Below, piece after piece: positions 8,108 to 19,298 of a stretch of DNA of 41,899 bases. A model generated the notes under the pieces. The model saw only the letters and a list, made by a program, of their open reading frames with translations, made no database searches and was not told the origin of the DNA. The stretch's first letter is position 1. Every line of letters starts with the position of its first letter. This stretch comes from Actinomycetota bacterium (GTDB lineage Bacteria; Actinomycetota; Thermoleophilia; Gaiellales; Gaiellaceae): the NCBI GenBank assembly GCA_005883355.1, contig VAXG01000109.1, forward strand, positions 1 through 41,899. The letters are read 5' to 3'. The position numbers and the translations under genes are program-made.

Positions 8108-8688
8108 TGAAGCTCCGCGTCCTTATCGTTCTTCTGCTGGCGACGACGCTCGTCGCAGGCTGCGGCTCGAAGAGCAAGTCGGCCTCGACGACTACGACCG
8201 TGTCGAACCTCCCGCCGGCGGCGCAGACGTCCGATCAGTGGGCAAGCCGCGTCGTCGACTGGTTCCTTCGCCCGCTGAACCCGGACCTCGCCGTCGTCGG
8301 AAACTTCGCCAACTCGCAGGTGCGCTTCTACATCGAGACGCAGAACCAACAGGCGCTCAACACCATCTACGCGCGCATGAGCGATCTGCAGCGCTGCGGT
8401 GAGCACCTGGCACGCGCCGGCCCGCCCCCGGGGAACGATCAACAGTTGAAGGCGATCGACAGCCACTTCCGCCAGGCCTGCACGGCATATGCCAAGGTCG
8501 GCGCGACCTTGACGCGAGCGACGAGGCTGCTGAGCTCAGGCAAGCAAGACCAGGTCGCCAAGGGCGAGCAGGCTCTCAACGGAATCGGCGCAACCACTCG
8601 CAAGGCGGCAGTCGAGCTGACCGCCGGAGTCAAGCTCGCCCAGCAGCGCGGCGAGTTTCGCCGGGCCGGTCTCAAACCATCCGTCTGA
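8104..8688 (+). CDS. Predicted lipoprotein of unknown function inside the atp operon
   Basis: A 194-residue protein with a lipoprotein signal peptide: basic start, Leu/Val-rich core, and lipobox LVAGC with Cys20. A Ser/Lys/Thr-rich linker of about 20 residues follows, then a mostly helical domain with two further cysteines (RCGEHLA and QACTAYA), a Gly-Ala-Thr-rich stretch and a basic C-terminus. The ATG overlaps the atpH stop (ATGA), and atpA begins 16 nt later, so the gene is transcribed and probably translated with ATP synthase. I do not recognise the family. It would face outside the membrane, opposite to F1. It is not a known ATP synthase subunit. Confidence 0.8.
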   Translation: MMKLRVLIVLLLATTLVAGCGSKSKSASTTTTVSNLPPAAQTSDQWASRVVDWFLRPLNPDLAVVGNFANSQVRFYIETQNQQALNTIYARMSDLQRCGEHLARAGPPPGNDQQLKAIDSHFRQACTAYAKVGATLTRATRLLSSGKQDQVAKGEQALNGIGATTRKAAVELTAGVKLAQQRGEFRRAGLKPSV

Positions 8689-8704
8689 CCATGAAAGGAA
8701 TCCT

Positions 8705-10234
8705 GTGAAGCTTCGTCCCGAGGAGATCACCTCGATTCTCAAGGACCGAATCGAGCACTACGATGTCGAGACCGATCTCGCCGAGGTCGGAACCGTCTTG
8801 CAGGTGGGGGACGGGATAGCCCGCGCCTACGGCCTCGAGAACGCGGTCGCGTTGGAAATGCTCGAGTTCGAGCACGGAGTCGTCGGCCTCGCGTTCAACC
8901 TCGAAGAGGACGACGTCGGCACCGCGCTCTTCGGCGAATGGCAGCACGTGAAGGAGGGCGAGCCGGTCCGGCGGACCGGCAGGGTTGCAAGCGTCCCGGT
9001 CGGCGAGGCTCTCCTCGGACGCGTCGTCGACCCGCTCGGGAATCCACTCGACGGCGGTGGACCGATCGAAACGTCCGAGACCCGGCTGCTCGAGTTCAAA
9101 GCTCCGGGGGTGGTCGCGCGCCAGCCCGTGAAGGAGCCGCTCCTCACTGGGATCAAGGCGATCGACGCGATGACCAACGTCGGGCGCGGCCAGCGGGAGC
9201 TGATCATCGGCGACCGGCAGACCGGCAAGACGACGATCGGGATCGACACGATCCTGAACCAGAAGGACACGGACGTGAAATGCATCTACGTCGCGATCGG
9301 CCAGAAGGCGTCGACCGTCGCGCAGGTCTACGAGCTGTTCCGTGACCGCGGCGCGATGGACTACACGACGATCGTGTCCGCAGCCGCCCAGGAGGCCGCA
9401 CCGATCAAGTGGATGGCGCCGTTCGCCGGCTGCGCGATGGGGGAGCACTTCCTCTACAACCGCGGTCATGCGCTCGTGATCTACGACGACCTGTCGAAGC
9501 ATGCGGACGCGTACCGGCAGCTGTCGCTGCTGTTGCGGCGGCCGCCCGGACGAGAGGCCTTCCCGGGCGACGTCTTCTACTTGCACTCGCGGCTTCTGGA
9601 GCGTGCGTGCAAGTTGTCGGACGAGAACGGCGGCGGCTCTCTCACTGCCCTGCCGATCGTCGAGACTCAGGCGGGCGACGTTGCGGCCTACATCCCGACG
9701 AACGTGATCTCGATCACGGACGGTCAGATCTACCTCGAGTCCGACCTCTTCTTCTCGGGCGTGCGGCCGGCGATCAACGTCGGTATCTCCGTGTCACGGG
9801 TTGGCAGCTCGGCGCAGACGAAGGCGATGAAGAAGGTCGCCGGCCGACTGCGCCTCGATCTCTCCCAGTACCGTGAGCTGGAGGCATTCGCCCAGTTCGG
9901 CTCCGACCTCGACGAAGCGACAAGGAACGCACTTGCTCGCGGTGAGCGGATGGTCGCCCTCCTCAACCAGCCGCAGTACCAGCCTTGGCCGATCGAGGAG
10001 CAGGTGGTCGCGCTCTATGCGGGCGTGAATGGCTACCTCGACGACATCCCCGTGAACAACGTGCCGCGGTTCGTCGAAGAGCTCGTCGAGCATCTGCGCG
10101 CCGAAAGCACGATCCTCGAGGAGATCAGGGAAAGCGGCGACCTGTCCGACGAGGTCGCTACGCGGCTCGGCGAGGAGATCACAAAGGTCCTCGAGTCCTT
10201 CCACGTCGAGGAGGCCGACTCGCTCGTCGGCTAG
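8705..10234 (+). CDS. atpA: F-type ATP synthase subunit alpha
   Basis: Non-catalytic nucleotide-binding subunit of F1. The 509-residue protein has the normal family length. It shows the N-terminal barrel ([20 protein letters not shown]), the Walker A motif [11 protein letters not shown] near residue 170, the [10 protein letters not shown] segment, [26 protein letters not shown], and the ATP synthase signature [17 protein letters not shown]. The GTG start at 8705 follows an AAAGGA ribosome-binding site. It ends 2 nt before the atpG ATG. Nothing is missing. Confidence 0.97.
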   Translation: MKLRPEEITSILKDRIEHYDVETDLAEVGTVLQVGDGIARAYGLENAVALEMLEFEHGVVGLAFNLEEDDVGTALFGEWQHVKEGEPVRRTGRVASVPVGEALLGRVVDPLGNPLDGGGPIETSETRLLEFKAPGVVARQPVKEPLLTGIKAIDAMTNVGRGQRELIIGDRQTGKTTIGIDTILNQKDTDVKCIYVAIGQKASTVAQVYELFRDRGAMDYTTIVSAAAQEAAPIKWMAPFAGCAMGEHFLYNRGHALVIYDDLSKHADAYRQLSLLLRRPPGREAFPGDVFYLHSRLLERACKLSDENGGGSLTALPIVETQAGDVAAYIPTNVISITDGQIYLESDLFFSGVRPAINVGISVSRVGSSAQTKAMKKVAGRLRLDLSQYRELEAFAQFGSDLDEATRNALARGERMVALLNQPQYQPWPIEEQVVALYAGVNGYLDDIPVNNVPRFVEELVEHLRAESTILEEIRESGDLSDEVATRLGEEITKVLESFHVEEADSLVG

Positions 10235-10236
10235 CC

Positions 10237-11130
10237 ATGGCGACCGTCCAGGACATCAAGCGGCGGGTCAGGTCGATCCGCAACACGCGGAAGATCACCC
10301 GTGCGCTGGAGCTCGTCGCAGCGGCAAAGCTCAAGCGGGCGCAGTCGCGCATCGAAGACATGCGTCCTTATGCCGACCGCATGCTCGAGCTCATGGCCGG
10401 GACCGCCCGAGCGAGCTCGTCGGTACGAGGGCTGCCGCTGTTACAGACGCACGAGCAGGAGCAGGCGGTCGCGATCGTTCCGCTGACCGGGGACCGCGGC
10501 CTCGCGGGTGCATTCAACTCGCAGATCCTCCGGCGCGCGCTGGCCCTCGAGCGCACGCTCCGCGGGGAGGGCAAGCAGGTCCGCTGGGTCGGGGTCGGGC
10601 GGCGCGGGGTCGGCTCGCTCCGCTTCCGGCGGCTCGAGCTCGCCGCCGAGTTCACCGGCTTCACCGATCAGCCCCGTTACGCGGACGCCCAGGCGATCGC
10701 ACATCGCGTGGCCGAGCTCTACACGGAGGCAGAGGTCGATCGCGTCATCCTCGTCTACAACCACTTCGAGTCGGCCCTGGTCCAGCAGGTGACCGTGCAG
10801 CAGATTCTCCCTCTCTCGGAGGACTTGCTCGAGAGCAACGCGGAAGAGCGGCAGGACGACGCGATGCGAGGCGACTTCATCTTCGAGCCCGAGCCCGAGC
10901 AGATCCTGGAGCGGCTTCTGCCGGTCTATCTCGAGACCGAGCTCTACCGGGCCCTGCTGGAATCGGCGGCCTCGGAGCATGGTGCCCGCATGACCGCCAT
11001 GCGAAATGCGTCCAGGAACGCCGGCGAGCTGATCGATACGCTCACCCTCGCCATGAACCGGGCCAGGCAGGCCGAGATCACGCAGGAGATTCTCGAGGTC
11101 GTGGCCGGGGCGGACGCCCAAACGGGGTAG
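10237..11130 (+). CDS. atpG: F-type ATP synthase subunit gamma
   Basis: Central rotor shaft of F1. The 297-residue protein shows the conserved N-terminal helix IKRRVRSIRNTRKITRALELVAAAKLKRAQ and C-terminal helix RMTAMRNASRNAGELIDTLTLAMNRARQAEITQEILEVVAGA (shown here in shortened sense: ends EITQEILEVVAGA). The Rossmann-like middle part has the LTGDRGLAGAFN motif. The ATG lies 2 nt after the atpA stop. In nearly all bacteria atpD follows directly; here atpD is more than 6.6 kb downstream, after an ABC transporter cluster and an anti-sigma-like gene. Confidence 0.95.
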   Translation: MATVQDIKRRVRSIRNTRKITRALELVAAAKLKRAQSRIEDMRPYADRMLELMAGTARASSSVRGLPLLQTHEQEQAVAIVPLTGDRGLAGAFNSQILRRALALERTLRGEGKQVRWVGVGRRGVGSLRFRRLELAAEFTGFTDQPRYADAQAIAHRVAELYTEAEVDRVILVYNHFESALVQQVTVQQILPLSEDLLESNAEERQDDAMRGDFIFEPEPEQILERLLPVYLETELYRALLESAASEHGARMTAMRNASRNAGELIDTLTLAMNRARQAEITQEILEVVAGADAQTG

Positions 11131-11171
11131 CCGGGGGCTAACAAAATGCCCCACCCAGCGTCTGAACCGGG

Positions 11172-11192
11172 ACAGGGGAACGCCTCCCCTGT
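11172..11192 (+). terminator. Candidate stem-loop after the first atp block (no T-tract)
   Basis: ACAGGGG (11172-11178) and CCCCTGT (11186-11192) form a perfect 7-bp stem around a 7-nt loop, about 40 nt after atpG. There is no T-run behind it, so a rho-independent terminator is only tentative. Another weak stem, GGGGC/GCCCC, lies just after the atpG stop, and further stems (CCGCTG/CAGCGG) lie in the 5' region of the next gene. The 158-nt gap may hold both an atpG terminator and the promoter of the transporter. Confidence 0.4.
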
Positions 11193-11288
11193 GACAGACT
11201 ACCGCGTCCGCTGGCAGCGGATTCGCGGTGGAGGAGGAATGGGAGTGCGGAGACACGCTTCGCGCTCCGACCGAACGGAGGGAAGTAG

Positions 11289-12956
11289 ATGCATCGAAGT
11301 CATTACCGGCTCGTGCTCGGCGTGCTCGTTGCCGTGACGAGCCTCATCGTCGCCGGAGCCGCCGGCGGCGCGTCGAAGAAGTCGACCTCGGGGTCGATGA
11401 CCTTCGGCGCCGAGCAGGAGCCGCCGTGCCTCAACGGCTTCACGTCGGGCTGCAACAACACATGGACCTCGTGGACCGCCGGCATCGCTCTGGCGAGCCC
11501 GCTCATCGTCAAGCCCGACTTCAGCATTAAGCCGTACATGGGCACTGCGAAGCTCGTCAGCAAGAAGCCGTTCACGGTTCTCGTGACGCTCAACAAGAAG
11601 GCGAAGTGGAGCGACGGGAAGCAGGTGTCGGCCGAGGACCTGATCTTTACCTGGAAGACGATCGTCGACCCCAAGTTCGACATCTCCAGCCGTTCCGGGT
11701 TTGACTCCATCGCCCGCGCGGTCAAGGTCAACGCCAGGGCCGTGAAGTTCATCTATTCGAAGCCCTACGCCCCGTACAAGGTGCAGTGGGCGACTTCGAT
11801 TCTCCCGCAGCACGCGCTCGAGGGCCTGGACTTCAACACGGTCTGGGACTCGAACTACAACAACAAGGCCGGCCAGACGATGTCGAGCGGCCCCTTCAAG
11901 CTTCAGAGCTACACGAAGGGCCAATCGCTTGTGATGGTCCGCAACTCGACGTTCTGGGGCAAGAAGCCGACGCTCGACAAGATCACGTTCCTGTTCAGGA
12001 CGAACACGGACACGGAGATCCAGGCGATCCGCGGTGGCGAGGTCGACGCGATCTACCCGCAGCCACAGCTTCAGCTTGCACAGCTCCGCGGCCAGTCGGG
12101 ACTGCGCGTGCAGACGCACGCGGGTACGACGATCGAGCACATCGACATCAACACGGGTGCCGGCAACAGCACGCCGCTGCTGGGCCAGGCCTGGTTCCGC
12201 CAGGCGATCGCCTACTCGCTGGACCGCTCCGGGATGATCAAGCAGCTCTTCTCGACCCTGAATCCCGGTCTGCCGACCCTGAACAACCTGTCGTACACCA
12301 CCGGGCAGAAGGGCCTCTACGTTCCGCACTTCGCCAAGTACCAGATCAGCAACAAGGCGAAGCGGATCGCGAAGGTGGCCGCCATCATGAAGGCGCACAA
12401 CTGCACCAAGGGCGGCGACGGGATCTACACCTGCGGTGGCGAGAAGGCATCTGTCCGACTCGGCACCACGTCCGGGAACAAGCTGCGTGAGCTCGCGGTC
12501 GAGATCATGCAGGCCCAGGCCAAGGACGCAGGCATCGAGTTCAGGGCAGACAGCCAGCCTTCACGGCTGTTCTTCCCACGCATCGCGGGCAACAAGTACG
12601 ACCTCGCCCTGTTCGCGTGGGTCGGCAGCGGCGATCCCGCCGGCCAGGTCGACATCTACGGCTGTGCCGACCAGAAGACGGCGGACAACCCCCAGGGCAT
12701 CGGCGGGAACAACTGGAAGAACTATTGCAACCCGACGGTGACCAATGCACTCAAGGCTTCGGACGCAGCACTCGATCCGAAGACCCGCATCAAGCTCGTC
12801 AACAAGGCGGACGCCAAGCTGGCGGCCGACGTGCCGACGATCCCGCTCTACCAGAAGCCGACCTACTTCGTCTTCAAGACGAGTCTGAAGGGTCTGGTCG
12901 ACAATCCGACTCTCCAGGGCCCGACGTGGAACACGGAAGCCTGGAAGGCCGGCTAG
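11289..12956 (+). CDS. ABC transporter extracellular solute-binding protein, family 5 (peptide/nickel type)
   Basis: Substrate-binding component for an oligopeptide or nickel-type importer. The 555-residue protein has an N-terminal export signal (about residues 1-28) and the SBP_bac_5 fold. Visible family features are the SGPFKLQSYTKGQSLVMVRNSTFWG segment, split as SGPFKLQSYTKGQ and MVRNSTFWG, the IDINTGAG strand region, and FRQAIAYSLDRSGMIK. The signal ends IVAGAAGGASKK; the place where a lipobox cysteine would be expected carries alanine, so it is probably not a lipoprotein. The ATG follows GGAGGG with 6-nt spacing. Genes for two permeases and two ATPases follow. Substrate identity cannot be read from sequence. 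Confidence 0.92.
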   Translation: MHRSHYRLVLGVLVAVTSLIVAGAAGGASKKSTSGSMTFGAEQEPPCLNGFTSGCNNTWTSWTAGIALASPLIVKPDFSIKPYMGTAKLVSKKPFTVLVTLNKKAKWSDGKQVSAEDLIFTWKTIVDPKFDISSRSGFDSIARAVKVNARAVKFIYSKPYAPYKVQWATSILPQHALEGLDFNTVWDSNYNNKAGQTMSSGPFKLQSYTKGQSLVMVRNSTFWGKKPTLDKITFLFRTNTDTEIQAIRGGEVDAIYPQPQLQLAQLRGQSGLRVQTHAGTTIEHIDINTGAGNSTPLLGQAWFRQAIAYSLDRSGMIKQLFSTLNPGLPTLNNLSYTTGQKGLYVPHFAKYQISNKAKRIAKVAAIMKAHNCTKGGDGIYTCGGEKASVRLGTTSGNKLRELAVEIMQAQAKDAGIEFRADSQPSRLFFPRIAGNKYDLALFAWVGSGDPAGQVDIYGCADQKTADNPQGIGGNNWKNYCNPTVTNALKASDAALDPKTRIKLVNKADAKLAADVPTIPLYQKPTYFVFKTSLKGLVDNPTLQGPTWNTEAWKAG

Positions 12957-12983
12957 TAAACTGAGCAACGAGTAACTGCGTCA

Positions 12984-13015
12984 GTCCCGCCCCGGGGTCG
13001 TCCCCGGGGCGGGAC
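12984..13015 (+). other. Strong 14-bp stem-loop between binding-protein and permease genes
   Basis: GTCCCGCCCCGGGG (12984-12997) pairs perfectly with CCCCGGGGCGGGAC (13002-13015) around a TCGT tetraloop. No T-tract follows. It lies in the 84-nt gap between the solute-binding protein gene and the first permease gene. In comparable operons such hairpins partially terminate transcription or protect the 3' end of the binding-protein mRNA, giving excess binding protein over permease; that role is inferred here. Confidence 0.8.
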
Positions 13016-13040
13016 GAAGCGCTCAGAGCGGGGGCGGCAG

Positions 13041-14018
13041 ATGGTCACCTACATCGTTCGGCGGTTTCTCTACAGCATCCCTGTTCTCTTCGCGGCGAGC
13101 GTCCTGATCTTCTTCTCGGTCACCGTAGCCGGTGACCCGCTGGCGACGCTCAAGCAGAATCCGCTCGCCTCGAAGCAGACGATCCACAACATCGAGAAGC
13201 GCAACCATCTGAACGACCCGATCACGACCCAGTACGCCTACTGGCTCAAGGAAGCGGTGACGAACAAGTTCGGGTCGCCGCTCCTCCAGCCCGGCACGAA
13301 GATCTGGGACGATCTCAAGCGCGTCATCCCGCACACGCTGCAGCTGGTCGTCCTGGCCGAGGTTTTAGCGCTGCTCGTCGGTATTTCGATCGGCGTCTAC
13401 TCGGCCATCCGCCAGTACTCGATCTTCGACTATGCCGCGACAACGTTCAGCTTCTTGGGCTTTGCCATGCCGGTCTTCTGGCTGGCGTTGATGCTCCAGA
13501 TCCTGTTCACGAACATCTTCATCAAGTGGCACGTGCGGATCTTCTACACCTCCGGACTGAGCTCGCAGAATCCTGGTGGCGGGATCCATTTCTGGATCGA
13601 TCGCCTCCAGCATCTCGCGATCCCGGCGATGACGCTGATGTTGCTGTCGATCGCGCAGTACAGCCGCTTCATGCGCGCGTCGATGCTCGAGGTGGTCAAC
13701 TCCGACTACGTGCGCACCGCGCGAGCGAAGGGACTTCCCGAGCGGAAGGTGACGCTCAAGCACGCGCTGCGAAACGCCTTGATCCCGGTAGTCACTGTCT
13801 CCGCACTCAACTTCGGCGCTTTGATCGGTGGTGCCGTCATCACGGAGTCGATCTTTCAGCTCGATGGGATGGGCCCGTACTTCCTGGGCGCTCTCTTCAA
13901 TCAGGACGCCTACGTCGTGATGGCGTGGCTGATGGTGACTGCGACGGCGGTCGTCGCCTTCAATTTGATTGCGGACGTGCTATACGGGTACATCGACCCG
14001 CGAATCCGTTATGACTGA
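13041..14018 (+). CDS. dppB: ABC transporter permease, DppB/OppB type
   Basis: First integral membrane subunit of the peptide/nickel-type importer. The 325-residue protein has an N-terminal helix (YIVRRFLYSIPVLFAASVLIFF, split here as YIVRRFLYSIP then VLFAASVLIFF), a large external loop, and the BPD_transp_1 core. The cytoplasmic EAA-like loop that contacts the ATPases is visible as DYVRTARAKGLPERKV. Six transmembrane helices are expected. The ATG at 13041 follows a GGGGGCGG stretch. The 3' end overlaps the start of the second permease by 8 nt. Confidence 0.93.
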   Translation: MVTYIVRRFLYSIPVLFAASVLIFFSVTVAGDPLATLKQNPLASKQTIHNIEKRNHLNDPITTQYAYWLKEAVTNKFGSPLLQPGTKIWDDLKRVIPHTLQLVVLAEVLALLVGISIGVYSAIRQYSIFDYAATTFSFLGFAMPVFWLALMLQILFTNIFIKWHVRIFYTSGLSSQNPGGGIHFWIDRLQHLAIPAMTLMLLSIAQYSRFMRASMLEVVNSDYVRTARAKGLPERKVTLKHALRNALIPVVTVSALNFGALIGGAVITESIFQLDGMGPYFLGALFNQDAYVVMAWLMVTATAVVAFNLIADVLYGYIDPRIRYD

Positions 14019-15030
14019 GACGACGCCGGAAGGCGATGTGAAGTTCCCACCGGTCGTAGGGGCGGGGGCCGACGGGGCGACGATCTCCCCCGCCACGCCG
14101 GAGGCAGCGGTGGTGGCGGATCTCCCGGACGGAATCGACCTCGTCCACGAGAGCGGCCTCGAGCTCAAGTCACGGAGCCAGTGGGCGTACGCCCGCCGGC
14201 GGTTCGTCCGTCACCGGCTGGCGATGGTGAGCCTCGTGGTGCTGGCCATCATCCTGCTCGCCGGCGCGTTTGCAAACCTCATCACGCCCTATTCGTTTGC
14301 AGCCCAGGACTTCGCTCACTCCGGGCAGGCGCCGACGTTCAAGGCGCACCACTTCTTCGGCACGGACGTTCTCGGTCGCGACTACTTCTCCCGCGTCGTC
14401 TACGGAATCCGCACGTCGGAGAAGGTGGCGCTCATAGTGACGCTCGTGTCGACGGTCATCGGAACGCTGATCGGCGCGGTGGCCGGTTACTACAGCGGCT
14501 GGGTCGACAACATCCTGATGCGCTTCACCGACCTGATCCTGACGTTACCGGGACTCGCAGTGCTGCTCACCGCCGCGGCCTTCATCGGCACCGGCAACCC
14601 GATCCGGGTCGCGTTCATCCTCGCCTTACTCTTCTGGACCGCGCTCGCCCGCATCGTGCGCGGCAGCTTCCTCTCGCTGCGCGAGAAGGAGTACGTCGAA
14701 GCTGCCAAGGCGGCCGGTTCCGGCGACCTGCGCATCATGTTCCGGCACATGCTCCCGAACGCAGTCGGGCCGATCGTCGTCAACGCGACCTTGATCGTCG
14801 GCATCGCGATCCTGACCGAGGCGGCCCTCTCCTTCCTCGGGTTCGGGATCCAGCCGCCCAACCCGTCGCTCGGCAAGCTGATCAACGACGGCCAGGACGT
14901 GTCGTCGAGCATGTGGTGGCTGGTCACGTTCCCGGGCCTGACGATCGTGCTGATCGTCCTCTGCATCAACTTCATCGGTGACGGGCTCCGCGACGCCCTC
15001 GACCCGACCCAGCGCCGAACGCGTGCCTGA
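14011..15030 (+). CDS. dppC: ABC transporter permease, DppC/OppC type
   Basis: Second membrane subunit of the importer. The 339-residue protein begins with about 50 hydrophilic residues, longer than in many DppC proteins, then SQWAYARRRFVRHRLAM leading into the first transmembrane helix. The OppC N-terminal segment FGTDVLGRDYFSRVVYG and the EAA loop EYVEAAKAAGSGDLRIM are present. The C-terminus ends IGDGLRDALDPTQRRT, typical of DppC. The ATG at 14011 lies within the last codons of dppB, indicating translational coupling. Confidence 0.93.
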   Translation: MTETTPEGDVKFPPVVGAGADGATISPATPEAAVVADLPDGIDLVHESGLELKSRSQWAYARRRFVRHRLAMVSLVVLAIILLAGAFANLITPYSFAAQDFAHSGQAPTFKAHHFFGTDVLGRDYFSRVVYGIRTSEKVALIVTLVSTVIGTLIGAVAGYYSGWVDNILMRFTDLILTLPGLAVLLTAAAFIGTGNPIRVAFILALLFWTALARIVRGSFLSLREKEYVEAAKAAGSGDLRIMFRHMLPNAVGPIVVNATLIVGIAILTEAALSFLGFGIQPPNPSLGKLINDGQDVSSSMWWLVTFPGLTIVLIVLCINFIGDGLRDALDPTQRRTRA

Positions 15031-16060
15031 GCCGATCCTCTCGATCCGCGACCTCGTCGTCGAGTTCGCGACCGAAGACGGCGTCGTCCACGCAGTCGAC
15101 GGCGTCACCTACGACGTCTTCCCCGGGGAGACGCTCGGCATCGTGGGGGAGTCGGGATCCGGCAAGAGCGTCAGCCAGCTCGCGATCCTCGGGCTGATAC
15201 CGCAGCCACCGGGACGCATTCTCAGGGGAGAGGCCGAGTTCGAGGGCAAGGATCTCCTGAAGATGTCGAAGAAGGATCTGCGCCGGCTGCGCGGGGGCCA
15301 GGTCGCGATGGTGTTCCAGGACCCGATGACCTCGCTGAACCCGGTGTTGAAGATCGGGCACCAGATCGCCGAGGCGATTCAGGCGCACCAGGACGACGTC
15401 GGCGACAAGGCGGCGAAGGCGCGGACGATCGCCCTCCTGGAGCTCGTCGGCGTCCCGAACCCGGACCGACGCTACGACCAGTATCCGCACGAGTTCTCAG
15501 GTGGGATGCGCCAGCGCGCGATGATCGCGATGGCGATCGCAAACGATCCGAAGCTGCTGATCGCGGACGAGCCCACGACCGCGCTCGACGTGACGATCCA
15601 GGCCCAGATCCTCGAGACACTGAAGACTGCGCAAGAAGAGAGCCACGCCGCAACGATCCTGATCACGCACGACCTCGGGCTGATCGCCGAGCTCGCCGAT
15701 CGCGTGGTCGTGATGTACGCGGGCAAGGTGGTCGAGCTGACGGACGTGCAGACGTTGTTCGCTGCGCCGAGACATCCGTACACAGTCGGCTTGATGGACA
15801 GCCTGCCGCGCCTGACGGTCGACGAGGAATGGCTGCGGCCGATTCCGGGCCAGCCGCCAAGCCTGATCTCGCGCCCGCCCGGGTGCGCGTTCCATCCGCG
15901 GTGCTTCCTCTCGCAGGGACGGACGCGGTGCCGGACCGAGGAGCCGCCGCTACGGGTGATCGGGCCGGACGGCCATCTGTCCGCCTGTCACTTCGCCGAG
16001 GAGCTCGTCGGTCAGAGCAGCAAGCTCATCGACGAGCCCGTGGCCGGGGCAAGCTCGTGA
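15023..16060 (+). CDS. dppD: ABC transporter ATP-binding protein, DppD/OppD type
   Basis: First ATPase subunit of the importer. The 345-residue protein has Walker [10 protein letters not shown]-loop [12 protein letters not shown], signature [14 protein letters not shown], Walker [14 protein letters not shown] and the switch histidine ILITHDLG. The C-terminal oligopeptide/dipeptide domain contains the cysteine cluster GCAFHPRC...RC...SACHF seen in Opp/Dpp ATPases. The GTG at 15023 overlaps the end of dppC by 8 nt and gives the sequence [13 protein letters not shown]; a GTG-type start further upstream at 14978 is less likely because it lies deep in dppC. Confidence 0.94.
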   Translation: MPEPILSIRDLVVEFATEDGVVHAVDGVTYDVFPGETLGIVGESGSGKSVSQLAILGLIPQPPGRILRGEAEFEGKDLLKMSKKDLRRLRGGQVAMVFQDPMTSLNPVLKIGHQIAEAIQAHQDDVGDKAAKARTIALLELVGVPNPDRRYDQYPHEFSGGMRQRAMIAMAIANDPKLLIADEPTTALDVTIQAQILETLKTAQEESHAATILITHDLGLIAELADRVVVMYAGKVVELTDVQTLFAAPRHPYTVGLMDSLPRLTVDEEWLRPIPGQPPSLISRPPGCAFHPRCFLSQGRTRCRTEEPPLRVIGPDGHLSACHFAEELVGQSSKLIDEPVAGASS

Positions 16061-17127
16061 GCGTGGCGACGGAGCAGTCGGACGTCCACGAGCGCGCGGA
16101 CGACGGCACGCAGATCCTCCGCGTCGAAGGGCTCTTCAAGCACTTCCCCATTCGCGCGGGACTGCTGAAGCGGACCGTCGGTCAGGTGCACGCCGTCGAC
16201 GGCGTCGACCTCACGGTGCGAACCGGGGAGACTCTCGGACTCGTCGGTGAGTCCGGGTGCGGCAAGACGACGCTCGGTCGGACGATCATCAAGCTGCTGG
16301 AGCCCACTGCCGGCAAGATCATCTTCAACGGCGAGGACATCACGAAGTACAGCCGCAAGCGGATGCGCGAGGTGCGGCGTGAGCTCCAGATCGTCTTTCA
16401 GGATCCCTACGCGTCGCTGAATCCACGGATGACGGTCCGCGAGATCGTCGCCGAGCCGCTCCGCGTCCACGGCCTCTACCGCCTCAACGGCCGTGAGCGC
16501 GTCGACGAGTTGTTGCGCACAGTCGGCCTCAGCCCCGAGCACGCAAACCGGTTCCCGCACGAGTTTTCGGGTGGCCAGCGCCAGCGCATCGGCTTTGCGC
16601 GCGCGCTCGCGCTGAACCCGCAAATGGTGTTGCTCGACGAGCCGGTCTCTGCGCTCGACGTCTCCATCCGCGCGCAGGTCGTCAACCTGCTCGAGTCGCT
16701 GCAGCGAGACTTCGGCCTGACCTACCTCTTCATTGCGCACGACCTGTCGCTCGTCCGCCACATCTCCGACCGTGTCGCCGTCATGTACCTGGGCAAGATC
16801 ATGGAGATCGGGACGAAGGCCGACATCTACGAGCGGCCGGCTCATCCGTACACGCAGGCTCTGCTCTCGGCGGTGCCCATCGAGGAGCCCACGCAGCGCG
16901 GCAAGCGCAAGCGGATCGTTCTGGAAGGCGACGTGCCGAGCCCGGCGAACCCGCCCTCGGGGTGCCCCTTCCGCACGCGCTGCTGGAAGGCACAGCAGAT
17001 CTGTGCCGAAGAGGTGCCGGCCCTGATCGACCGGGGCCAGGGGCACCCGAGCGCCTGTCATTTCGCCGAGGTGATGAAGCCGCTCGACGTCGTGGACGAG
17101 CCCTCGACGGCGCCTCAGCACGCCTGA
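16057..17127 (+). CDS. dppF: ABC transporter ATP-binding protein, DppF/OppF type
   Basis: Second ATPase subunit of the importer. The 356-residue protein has Walker [11 protein letters not shown]-loop [13 protein letters not shown], signature [14 protein letters not shown], Walker [14 protein letters not shown] and H-loop FIAHDLS. The C-terminal domain again carries GCPFRTRC and SACHFAE cysteines. The segment [23 protein letters not shown] is typical of DppF rather than DppD. The GTG overlaps the dppD stop (GTGA). This completes a five-gene importer, all components present, which supports a functional transporter. Confidence 0.94.
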   Translation: MSVATEQSDVHERADDGTQILRVEGLFKHFPIRAGLLKRTVGQVHAVDGVDLTVRTGETLGLVGESGCGKTTLGRTIIKLLEPTAGKIIFNGEDITKYSRKRMREVRRELQIVFQDPYASLNPRMTVREIVAEPLRVHGLYRLNGRERVDELLRTVGLSPEHANRFPHEFSGGQRQRIGFARALALNPQMVLLDEPVSALDVSIRAQVVNLLESLQRDFGLTYLFIAHDLSLVRHISDRVAVMYLGKIMEIGTKADIYERPAHPYTQALLSAVPIEEPTQRGKRKRIVLEGDVPSPANPPSGCPFRTRCWKAQQICAEEVPALIDRGQGHPSACHFAEVMKPLDVVDEPSTAPQHA

Positions 17128-17168
17128 ACCGTTCCCCTCGGGCTCAAGCCGGCCTACGGATCGGCCGA

Positions 17169-17678
17169 ATGTCTAACTATCTTCCTGAGGATTCGTCAGA
17201 ACTGCCAATGATCGATTCGTTTTCACCTCGTGGGTGCGACCGCGCGCGGGCGCAGGTTTCCGCGCTGCTCGACGGCGAGCTGTCGGAGTTGGAGGAAGCC
17301 GATCTCCGACAGCACCTCGACGGCTGTCCGGCCTGCCGCACCTACCATGCAGGTGCGGAATCGATCAGTGGGTCGTTGCGGGCGGCGCCTCTCGAGGAGC
17401 TGGATTTTCCGATCGCCGTTCCTAATCGGCACTACGTCGCCACCCGGTGGATCCAGGCCGCCTCGGCCGCAGCGATGGTCCTGGTGGCGATCGGGCTCGG
17501 CAGCTCCCAGGGAATTCTGGCCGGTCACGATGGGCTCGGGTCAGCAAGCAGTTCCTCTTCGCCGGGACGCGCCTCGTCTTCAGCGACATACCTACAGTCG
17601 CCCGACTACGAGCGTCGCCTGCTCAACTCGCTGCGAACGCCTCGCCGCGGACGCACGGGTGGGGCAGTTGCTCAGTAG
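17169..17678 (+). CDS. Zinc-finger anti-sigma-factor-like membrane protein
   Basis: A 169-residue protein with an N-terminal ZAS/zf-HC2-type domain. A cysteine (RGCDRARAQVSALLDG) is followed by HLDGCPAC, the HxxxCxxC motif that binds zinc and clamps group IV sigma factors. After a linker there is one transmembrane helix (about residues 100-117, AAMVLVAIGLG) and a Ser-rich outer tail. The ATG at 17169 was chosen; an internal ATG at 17208 gives 156 residues and retains the domain. No sigma factor gene is adjacent, which is unusual, because anti-sigma genes normally follow their sigma gene. It lies between the ABC transporter and atpD. Confidence 0.78.
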   Translation: MSNYLPEDSSELPMIDSFSPRGCDRARAQVSALLDGELSELEEADLRQHLDGCPACRTYHAGAESISGSLRAAPLEELDFPIAVPNRHYVATRWIQAASAAAMVLVAIGLGSSQGILAGHDGLGSASSSSSPGRASSSATYLQSPDYERRLLNSLRTPRRGRTGGAVAQ

Positions 17679-19292
<1,614 letters not shown>

Positions 19293-19298
19293 TGCCCA

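Noticed and set aside
11146-11337. Short ORF upstream of the solute-binding protein gene
   Set aside because: It runs through hairpins and the start of the next gene in another frame, has Arg/Ser-rich composition and no support.
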